NCBI RefSeq assembly: GCF_001436295.1
Contig: NZ_AYYY01000070.1
Span: 1-58,226, forward strand
Direction of reading: 5' to 3'
Length of the DNA: 58,226 nucleotides
DNA from: Paucilactobacillus vaccinostercus DSM 20634
GTDB taxonomy: Bacteria > Bacillota > Bacilli > Lactobacillales > Lactobacillaceae
Position numbers and translations under genes: made by a program. This document shows positions 52,524-58,226 of this stretch, in pieces. Under the pieces are notes generated by a model. That model made no database searches and was not told the origin of the DNA. It saw only the letters and a program-made list of their open reading frames with translations. Within the stretch, counting starts at the first letter, position 1. Each line of letters starts with the position of its first letter.

Positions 52524-53663
52524 CTATCCGACCTGAACAGATTCCCCGCGGATAGTAATCATATTACGGCCATTTTCCTTAGAATGATACAAATCTTTAT
52601 CCGCCCGTCGGTACACTTCAAGGTAGCTATCGTCGTCTTGTATCACGTCATCACAGCCAATCGACACCGTCCATTGGACCGCCTGCTGATTAACAATCAT
52701 CTGCTGCTGCCGAATGGTTTGCTGAATCCGTTGACAAAAGTCCTTTAGCCAAGCTTCATCCCGATTTTTAACTGGCATCAGTAGGCTAAACTCCTCACCA
52801 CCGGTCCGGTAGGCTTGATTAGGGGCGCCTTCTTGATCAATCAAGTGTGCCAACACCCGTGCCGTTTGTTGGAGCACATCATTACCAACCAAATGACCAA
52901 ACGTATCATTGATGTGCTTAAAATGATCAATGTCCATTGTAATGAGCACAAAAGATTGAGACTGTTCCTGAAACGCCGTATAAAACGTATTAAGCTCCGT
53001 ACTAAATGCGCGAAAGTTCTTTAATCCCGTAAGTTCATCGTGACTGACTTGATTGGCCAGCATCATTTCACGATTATAATCGCGTCTTAGTCGAATATTA
53101 AAAGCGTTCACAATTAAGAATTGAATGTTGAACATCAAAAAATTAATTGCCCAATCAGCAAAAGTATCGTTGACCATTGTCATAGCAACCGTGTACCACA
53201 CAGCCACACTCACAATTAGCGTTGCTAACCAAATTCGCCAAAACTGCCGCAACAGCCATTCGGCATAGCGGCAAATCAATAGTGAGCCTACCAAAACAAA
53301 GATAAACGTCAGCCATGCTCGCCAATCGGAAAAGAATCCCCGCTCCCAATAAAACAGAATTAAGGTACCGGTCAAAAAAGCCATCCCAATTCGTGACGAT
53401 ACCGTCACGGCCAAATAGACGTATAGAATAATTTGGATGTTTAAAAAGACCCAGTCAAACGAAACTGCCCCGGCACTATAATTTTTAAACGTCACAACTT
53501 CCGTATGCAAAAAGACGAGCATTCCAAACAAGATAGTCGCAATCGTCGTATCGACCATCACAGACGTCAACCTGATCGTATTTAATCGATCTTCTAACCA
53601 CTTACACACGGCAATAACGCCCATGATTAAAAACAAGTTCCCAATTTCAAATTCGTAATACAT
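52524..53663 (-). CDS. Membrane diguanylate cyclase (GGDEF)
   Basis: 379 residues: about six membrane helices (5-190) and a C-terminal GGDEF domain (about 210-370). The domain has HDELTGLKNFRAF, ITMDIDHFKHINDTFGH (metal aspartates) and the intact active site GGEEF at about 292, so it should make c-di-GMP. The inhibitory I-site RxxD is not seen before GGEEF. No sensor domain apart from the membrane part, and no EAL protein in the window. Start follows GGGGAGT. Monocistronic; c-di-GMP systems are patchy in lactobacilli. Confidence 0.9.
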   Translation of the reverse strand: MYYEFEIGNLFLIMGVIAVCKWLEDRLNTIRLTSVMVDTTIATILFGMLVFLHTEVVTFKNYSAGAVSFDWVFLNIQIILYVYLAVTVSSRIGMAFLTGTLILFYWERGFFSDWRAWLTFIFVLVGSLLICRYAEWLLRQFWRIWLATLIVSVAVWYTVAMTMVNDTFADWAINFLMFNIQFLIVNAFNIRLRRDYNREMMLANQVSHDELTGLKNFRAFSTELNTFYTAFQEQSQSFVLITMDIDHFKHINDTFGHLVGNDVLQQTARVLAHLIDQEGAPNQAYRTGGEEFSLLMPVKNRDEAWLKDFCQRIQQTIRQQQMIVNQQAVQWTVSIGCDDVIQDDDSYLEVYRRADKDLYHSKENGRNMITIRGESVQVG

Positions 53664-53804
53664 GCTGACTCCCCACTGTCCGATACTGTGTCATTGCTGG
53701 TTGTCCAATCCGGTAAACCAGCCGCTTCTAAAAAGAATATGCGACCTCACAGCCAAATTCAAGTAGTTGCGACTAACTTGTTAAGGGGATAATCATTTTC
53801 AATC

Positions 53805-53839
53805 AAAAAAAGAGCCGCCAAAGATAATTGGCAGACTCT
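53805..53839 (-). terminator. Terminator of the amino acid ABC operon
   Basis: On the minus strand AGAGTCTGCCAA pairs with TTGGCGGCTCT and a run of Ts follows. Confidence 0.85.
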
Positions 53840-53858
53840 CATCGTTCCATATAATTAT

Positions 53859-54539
53859 TTAGTGGGCGTACTTACTACCCATCCGTTTCTCAAATACCTT
53901 CATCACTTGTGCAAGAACTTGCGTCAAGACGAAGTAGATCACCGCAGCCACGAGCAGAGGTGGCACGAAATCGTACAAGGTTCCACCGACCCCCAGTGCT
54001 TGGGCAGTTACTTCTTGAACCCCAATATAGAACAATACTGAAGATTCCTTAATCAGAGTAATGAATTCATTTCCTAAAGCCGGCAAGATATTCCGCACTG
54101 CTTGTGGCAGGACAATTGAAAACATAGTTTGACGGCCACTAAGTCCCAAAGACATCCCTGCTTCAGTTTGTCCCTTAGCAATTGAAATAATTCCTGAACG
54201 GAAGATTTCAGCCGTATAAGCGCCTGAATTAATCCCCAACGCGATCGCACCTGGAATCATCCGGTCCAACCCAGATCCAAGGAACTGAATTGAAGGAATC
54301 GGCAAAACTTTTGATAAGGTGTAATAGATCAACATCACTTGGATCATCGATGGTGTTCCACGGACAATTGAAATATAAAGTCGTGAAATCCACTGTAATA
54401 CTTTGAGATGTGACAAACGCATCAGCACCATGATGAGTCCAAGGACGATCCCCAGAGCAACCCCAATAATTGAAATAATAATTGTTAATGCAGTTCCGTC
54501 TAAGAACAACGGATAATACTGGCCTAGGAAACTAAACAT
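53859..54539 (-). CDS. Polar amino acid ABC transporter permease
   Basis: 226 residues with about five membrane helices, HisM/GlnP type. The coupling loop EAGMSLGLSGRQTMFSIVLPQA is present, given here as EAGMSLGLSGRQTMF. The start follows AAAGGAG. It lies 14 bases after the binding-protein gene. No ATPase gene accompanies it, so an ATPase encoded elsewhere must drive it. Confidence 0.92.
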   Translation of the reverse strand: MFSFLGQYYPLFLDGTALTIIISIIGVALGIVLGLIMVLMRLSHLKVLQWISRLYISIVRGTPSMIQVMLIYYTLSKVLPIPSIQFLGSGLDRMIPGAIALGINSGAYTAEIFRSGIISIAKGQTEAGMSLGLSGRQTMFSIVLPQAVRNILPALGNEFITLIKESSVLFYIGVQEVTAQALGVGGTLYDFVPPLLVAAVIYFVLTQVLAQVMKVFEKRMGSKYAH

Positions 54540-54553
54540 TTACATACTCCTTT

Positions 54554-55381
54554 TTATTTTCCGTACTTCGATTGAAGATCTTGTGATTTTTGCAATAATT
54601 TATCCATGTCACCGTTCTTCTGAAGCTTAGTGATAACTTTGTTAACTTTCTTCATCAGCTTCTTGTCACCCTTCCGAGCAGCAACGTTGATATAACGTTG
54701 TGACTTAGGTGTCGTCAAGTTAACCTTGGCAACCGCATACTTATCAGGGTAATTCTTCAAGTAGTTATCAGCAATTTCATTTTCAACGACAACTCCGTCA
54801 AGTTTACCGTTTAGCAATTCTGTCGTCAAGCTCGTAACCAAACCTTCTGAAACGACCGTTGCCTTCGTTTGCTCCTTGGCGATGCTTTCTTGTGTGGTCG
54901 TTTGTTGTGCCCCAATTTGAGCACCCTTCGTATCAGCAATCGTGTTGAACTTGTTTGCATCCTGCTTCTTAACTAACAAAACGTTGCGAACAGTGTAGTA
55001 ACTCTTTGAAAAAGCGACCTGTTTCTTACGAGCATTAGTTGAAACCATCCCGGCCATTACCAGATCAACTTTGTTACCCTTCAAATCAGAAATCAATGAT
55101 GTAAATTCAGTATTTTGAACCTTCAGCTTAACGCCTAGTTCATCCGCAATCTTTTGGGCGATTAAAATATCGTAACCAGTAATTTGCTTCTTACCATTCT
55201 TAACGATCGGAAATTCAAATGGTGCGTAATCGGCAGAAGTTCCGACAACCAAAGTTCCTTTATCCTGAATCTTTTTAACACTATTATCTGAGCTCTTGCT
55301 GCCACAACCGGCAAGCCCAACGGATAGCACCATCACCACACTAAGTGCGACTAACCAACTTTTCTTCATCCACTTTTTCAT
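54554..55381 (-). CDS. Amino acid ABC transporter substrate-binding lipoprotein
   Basis: 275 residues. Signal peptide ends in the lipobox LAGC with the cysteine at residue 26. The SBP_bac_3 fold follows: TLVVGTSADYAPFEF, ITGYDILIAQKIADELG and DLVMAGMVSTNARKKQVAFS. This group binds polar or basic amino acids; arginine-type binding is possible given ArgR-like sites upstream. Start follows GAGGAGG. First gene of a two-gene operon with the permease. Confidence 0.93.
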   Translation of the reverse strand: MKKWMKKSWLVALSVVMVLSVGLAGCGSKSSDNSVKKIQDKGTLVVGTSADYAPFEFPIVKNGKKQITGYDILIAQKIADELGVKLKVQNTEFTSLISDLKGNKVDLVMAGMVSTNARKKQVAFSKSYYTVRNVLLVKKQDANKFNTIADTKGAQIGAQQTTTQESIAKEQTKATVVSEGLVTSLTTELLNGKLDGVVVENEIADNYLKNYPDKYAVAKVNLTTPKSQRYINVAARKGDKKLMKKVNKVITKLQKNGDMDKLLQKSQDLQSKYGK

Positions 55382-55449
55382 CTCAATTTCCTCCTCAACA
55401 GTTCCATCCTAATGACATTGAATATTTATTCAGGCATTCTTTTAATGTG

Positions 55450-55640
55450 TCCCTTGTTTATCCCGAAGCAAGGGCAATAACACCCCTTTATTGAAATATA
55501 GAATGCATAAATCTGTTTTTTTATACTACAGATATCATAAATTAAACCTTGATTAAAAGCAAGTGAAAATATCAAAAAAGTTGCATAATAATCCTTTTTT
55601 CTTCATTTTTTCACTTTATTATGCATAAAAATAACGTTTA
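55450..55640 (-). promoter_or_regulatory. Leader and upstream region of the amino acid ABC operon
   Basis: The 387-base gap 55382-55768 holds no gene. It contains a leader hairpin CCCTTG...CAAGGG at about 55451-55476 and three plus-strand TGCATAA elements (about 55503, 55583 and 55621). TGCATAATAA at about 55583 and TTATTATGCA at about 55616 form a widely spaced inverted repeat. TGCATAA resembles ArgR/AhrC half-sites, so arginine control is possible but unproven. Confidence 0.4.
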
Positions 55641-55768
55641 CATCAATAAGGGCCCTCATATTGGCTTTCATTTAAGACAACAAATCCGGCTTTTCTGAGC
55701 TTAGGCTACTGCATTCCGTTAATTGACGTGGTATGGTTAGTTATAATTAAGTTAAGGAGGCGGTTATA

Positions 55769-56743
55769 TTGGCAAAATACGTGGCTCATGCCCATTCAAA
55801 AATTATTTTATCCTCTCATAAGGTCAGAAAAGACATTGTGTCGATTGCTAGTAAACTAGGCTATTTAAGTTTTGAATCGGATGAACAAAATAATTTTGAT
55901 CAGAATATCGAACAAATGCGGCGCGATGATGTCCTCCTCTTTCCTTTTCCATCAGGTAAAGGACGGGAACAAGATGATTTGGCCTTTCTAACCAAGATCA
56001 AAGAAAAACAGGTTAAATTGATTCTAATCACGCTTAATATTGATTACCTACGCTATGACACCGCAGATAAAGCAGCTACGGTCAGCGCACTGCAACAAGC
56101 AGACGTGTTAATTACCCTCTCTCAAGCGATGAATCAACAGCTTCTTTTGGATGGGGTTAATGTCCCGATGGTCGTGCTTGATCTTCACGACTACCTTTCA
56201 GAGGGAGAAATTCTACCAGCAACATACATGAAGAAACTCATTTTTGCTGGTTCTCCCTACAAAGCCACCTATATGCAAGGATGGCAATCACATATTCCCA
56301 TTGATATTTTTGCTCGCGAAGAGGCTATCGATCATATCGATCAACTTCACGACTCAATTTCGTACACCGGGTACCTAACCCCTGATAAAATGCCGAACTT
56401 AATTAACTACGGCTTTGGACTCGCTTTTGATGTTGATTCGGATGCTGGTCACTTTGCAAACTATCAAACGCTGAATCTCTCACATAAGGTATCCCTGTTT
56501 CTTGCAGCTGGATTACCAATCATTGTCAATGCTCGAGCAGCGTCCGCACCAATTCTACGAGCCGCCAATGCTGCACTTGTCATTGACAGTATTGGCGATA
56601 TTGAAGATATTTTCTACGCAATGGATGACGTTCAATATCATAAACTGGCTCATGGGTCCGCACAGCTGGGGCGTCTTGTGCGTGACGGATTCTTCTACAC
56701 AAAGGCGGTTCGGCAAGCTGAACAGTTAATTGATGTCGAATAA
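55769..56743 (+). CDS. Gtf3-like glycosyltransferase
   Basis: 324 residues, GT-B type, resembling the Gtf3 glucosyltransferase family that extends GlcNAc on serine-rich surface proteins, and related sugar transferases. Shared features: RRDDVLLFPFPSG, DVLITLSQAMNQQL (about 112), GYLTPDKMPNL, YGFGLAFDVDSD and SHKVSLFLAAGLPIIVNA (about 243), which lines the nucleotide-sugar site. Start is TTG at 55769 after AAGGAGG. It is alone: no SRRP adhesin, Gtf1/2 or accessory secretion genes are adjacent, so acceptor is unknown. Confidence 0.8.
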   Translation: MAKYVAHAHSKIILSSHKVRKDIVSIASKLGYLSFESDEQNNFDQNIEQMRRDDVLLFPFPSGKGREQDDLAFLTKIKEKQVKLILITLNIDYLRYDTADKAATVSALQQADVLITLSQAMNQQLLLDGVNVPMVVLDLHDYLSEGEILPATYMKKLIFAGSPYKATYMQGWQSHIPIDIFAREEAIDHIDQLHDSISYTGYLTPDKMPNLINYGFGLAFDVDSDAGHFANYQTLNLSHKVSLFLAAGLPIIVNARAASAPILRAANAALVIDSIGDIEDIFYAMDDVQYHKLAHGSAQLGRLVRDGFFYTKAVRQAEQLIDVE

Positions 56744-56837
56744 GAGCCTGATTCAAAAACATAAGATTGTTGTTTCAATCTGAATATTTTATCCCATTCA
56801 TTGATCTAATCAGGTACCAAATTGCTATGCTAACTTG

Positions 56838-56878
56838 CCAGTCGTATGATTTATACTTTAAATCATACGGCTGTTTTA
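56838..56878 (+). terminator. Terminator downstream of the glycosyltransferase gene
   Basis: CGTATGATTT pairs with AAATCATACG (plus flanking AG/CT), followed by TTTTAATT. It lies about 100 bases after the stop codon. Confidence 0.8.
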
Positions 56879-56957
56879 ATTAAACCCACAAAGCAGGACT
56901 TCGGATCCCATAGAGGTTTCATTGACAATATAACGTAATTAAAGTTTCCGAAAAACG

Positions 56958-57061
56958 CATAAAAAGAGCTGTGCGTAGATCACAGCTCTTGAGCTAAACA
57001 CGATTGGGATGGTACGTGTCAGCTTGCACAAAGTGTATGAGGGTCCTTAACAACTAGGACT
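56958..57061 (-). ncRNA. Candidate small RNA next to the tRNA cluster
   Basis: On the minus strand an extended -10 TGGTAAACT (about 57067-57075) leads into about 100 non-coding bases with hairpins GTCCT/AGGAC and ACACG/CGTGT and a perfect terminator (AAGAGCTGTG/CACAGCTCTT, 56964-56990) followed by Ts. It follows the tRNA operon terminator, so read-through from that operon is an alternative source. The rest of 56744-57205 holds only the glycosyltransferase terminator and the tRNA operon terminator. Not assigned to any family. Confidence 0.4.
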
Positions 57062-57142
57062 TCGCTAGTTTACCATAAACCATTTACCTAAACTGGCTCC
57101 TTATTTCACTGAATTCCGAATCTTTGATGGTTAAATGATAAT

Positions 57143-57186
57143 AAAAAAGACATCCTGTAAGCTCAAACACTTACAAGATGTCTTTT
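57143..57186 (-). terminator. Terminator of the rRNA-tRNA operon
   Basis: AAAAGACATC with TGTAAG pairs to its complement, followed by a T run on the minus strand, 20 bases beyond tRNA-Leu. Confidence 0.9.
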
Positions 57187-57205
57187 AACCTATGATCATC
57201 AATTA

Positions 57206-57289
57206 TGCCGCCGGTGGGGGTCGAACCCACACTCCCTTGCGGGAACTGGATTTTGAGTCCAGCGCGTCTGCCAATTCCGCCACAGCGGC
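57206..57289 (-). tRNA. tRNA-Leu (anticodon CAA)
   Basis: Class II tRNA with a long variable arm, acceptor GCCGCTG/CGGCGGC, anticodon loop CTCAAAA. 3' CCA is not encoded. Last tRNA of the cluster. Confidence 0.95.
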
Positions 57290-57321
57290 ATCAAGTGTCA
57301 CTAAGCAAACTGACAATCATA

Positions 57322-57392
<71 letters not shown>

Positions 57393-57478
57393 ATGTTACT
57401 AGCGATCAGGAAATCAATCAATTAACATGATGGAGTCAAAGTCCACAACATCATCACTTGGCCAAAACCCAATCAAAG

Positions 57479-57552
57479 GGCGGTATGTGGGGATCGAACC
57501 CACGCGTGCCGGATCCACAAACCGGTGTGTTAACCACTTCACCAATACCGCC
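57479..57552 (-). tRNA. tRNA-His (anticodon GTG)
   Basis: Acceptor GCGGTAT/ATACCGC plus the encoded extra G at -1 opposite C73, the identity element of tRNA-His. Anticodon loop TTGTGGA. Confidence 0.95.
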
Positions 57553-57568
57553 AAGATATTCAGTTAAG

Positions 57569-57639
57569 CAGGGATAGTAGGAGTTGAACCCACACTGACG
57601 GTTTTGGAGACCGTAGTTCTACCATTAAACTATATCCCT
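57569..57639 (-). tRNA. tRNA-Trp (anticodon CCA)
   Basis: Acceptor AGGGATA/TATCCCT, discriminator G as expected for bacterial tRNA-Trp, anticodon loop CTCCAAA. Confidence 0.95.
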
Positions 57640-57647
57640 ATAAAAAA

Positions 57648-57730
57648 TGGAGGGGAGTGGATTCGAACCACCGAACCCGAAGGAGCGGATTTACAGTCCG
57701 CCGCGTTTAGCCAGACTTCGCTACCCCTCC
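57648..57730 (-). tRNA. tRNA-Tyr (anticodon GTA)
   Basis: Class II with long variable arm, acceptor GGAGGGG/CCCCTCC, anticodon loop CTGTAAA. Confidence 0.95.
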
Positions 57731-57735
57731 ATAAA

Positions 57736-57808
57736 TGGCGCGGGACGGAATCGAACCGCCGACACACGGAGCTTCAATCCGTTGCTCTACCGACTGAGCT
57801 ACCGAGCC
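57736..57808 (-). tRNA. tRNA-Phe (anticodon GAA), acceptor-stem mismatch
   Basis: Anticodon stem-loop GGATTGAAGCTCC with GAA. Acceptor 5' strand GGCTCGG and 3' strand CCGCGCC leave U4 opposite C69, while the other six pairs are Watson-Crick. A69 would restore pairing. D and T arms look normal. Confidence 0.92.
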
Positions 57809-57879
57809 ATTGAGGTAACTAATAAAATTAACAATAACTATGATACGCTTTCTTGGGTAAAAAAGCAAATTATTGTTGA

Positions 57880-57952
57880 TGGAGGATACAGGGCTCGAAC
57901 CTGTGACCCTCTGCTTGTAAGGCAGACGCTCTCCCAACTGAGCTAATCCTCC
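57880..57952 (-). tRNA. tRNA-Val (anticodon TAC)
   Basis: Acceptor GGAGGAT/ATCCTCC, anticodon loop CTTACAA, T loop TTCGAGC. Confidence 0.95.
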
Positions 57953-57958
57953 AAAAAG

Positions 57959-58030
57959 TGACCCGTACGGGATTTGAACCCATGTTACCGCCGTGAAAGG
58001 GCGGTGTCTTAACCACTTGACCAACGGGTC
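57959..58030 (-). tRNA. tRNA-Glu (anticodon TTC)
   Basis: 72 nt; acceptor GACCCGT/ACGGGTC, anticodon loop CTTTCAC. Confidence 0.95.
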
Positions 58031-58036
58031 ATACAA

Positions 58037-58128
58037 CGGAGAGTAAGGGATTCGAACCCTTGAAACAGGCTTTAACCCGTTTACATCATTTCCAATGATG
58101 CTCCTTCGGCCAGCTCGGACAACTCTCC
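58037..58128 (-). tRNA. tRNA-Ser (anticodon GGA)
   Basis: Class II with long variable arm; acceptor GGAGAGT/ACTCTCC, discriminator G, anticodon loop TTGGAAA. First tRNA after the 5S gene. Confidence 0.95.
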
Positions 58129-58171
58129 AGTATCCAAGGCCCCTAAGACATAAGGTGCCAAAGTTCAATTG

Positions 58172-58226
58172 TGCATGGCGACGTCCTACCCTCGCAGGGA
58201 GCGATCCCCCAACTACTCTCGGCGCT
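58172..58226 (-). rRNA. rrf: 5S ribosomal RNA, 3' part (runs off the window)
   Basis: The minus strand reads GCGCCGAGAGTAGTTGGGGG, then the conserved CGCTCCCTGCGAGGGTAGGA and the 3' end CGTCGCCATGCA. Only about 55 nt are inside the window; the 5' part and presumably the 23S and 16S genes lie beyond the right edge. The 3' boundary is approximate. Confidence 0.93.

Overview
The window looks like an ordinary chromosomal stretch from a member of the Lactobacillaceae. Genus is not assigned. Evidence is the moderate AT richness, strong purine-rich ribosome binding sites, T-box leaders, an SMK-box metK leader, dipeptidase PepV, two PhoU genes with a pstSCAB operon, class III ribonucleotide reductase, acetoin/butanediol enzymes, and a tRNA cluster following a 5S rRNA gene. 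No insertion sequence, prophage, CRISPR array or plasmid function was seen. Most genes are intact core or niche genes, many arranged as convergent pairs sharing a bidirectional terminator.

Layout. 0-2 kb: a structured RNA candidate with its own promoter, a perfect cre site and a terminator, then alsD, divergent from an OhrR/MarR regulator. 2-9 kb: CPBP membrane protease with a small membrane partner, a PadR-DUF1700-DUF4097 operon, mscL, a deoxynucleoside kinase, a secreted GH73 glucosaminidase, and a universal stress protein. 9-19 kb: pepV, nnrD, rsuA-type pseudouridine synthase with a MurJ-type flippase, leuS with a Leu T-box, a PAP2 phosphatase, and metK with an SMK riboswitch. 19-27 kb: acetoin/butanediol dehydrogenase, membrane proteins, tag, amino acid permease, vanZ-like gene, hsp20, aldo/keto reductase, tkt. 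27-34.6 kb: phosphate locus (pstS-C-A-B-B-phoU, a second phoU, and a divergent orphan regulator with a degenerate receiver domain), with phased PHO-box-like repeats. 34.6-38 kb: two MetE-like genes under a Met T-box and a small alarmone synthetase. 38-44 kb: a regulator-rich accessory stretch with three intact TetR genes and one decayed TetR gene, a YhgE/Pip-type membrane protein, an unknown protein and an AttH/CrtC-like lipocalin protein. 44-50 kb: amino acid transporter with thioesterase, pdxST and its MocR regulator. 49-55 kb: nrdDG under two NrdR boxes, a diguanylate cyclase, an amino acid ABC permease and binding protein. 55.7-58.2 kb: a Gtf3-like glycosyltransferase, a possible small RNA, nine tRNAs and the 3' part of 5S rRNA, all RNAs on the minus strand.

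Functional links. AlsD and the SDR dehydrogenase form the acetoin to 2,3-butanediol branch, and both promoters carry TTGTGAAAT elements, suggesting shared redox control. Three tRNA- or metabolite-sensing leaders (Leu T-box, Met T-box, SMK box) control leuS, methionine synthesis and SAM synthesis. The pst genes and the upstream phoU share a repeat architecture that the divergent PhoB-like regulator may recognise.

The least explained items are the cre-associated structured RNA at the left edge, the orphan atypical response regulator, the decayed TetR gene, a tRNA-Phe with a mismatched acceptor stem, and several unassigned palindromic operators. All calls come from reading the sequence; no database search was possible.
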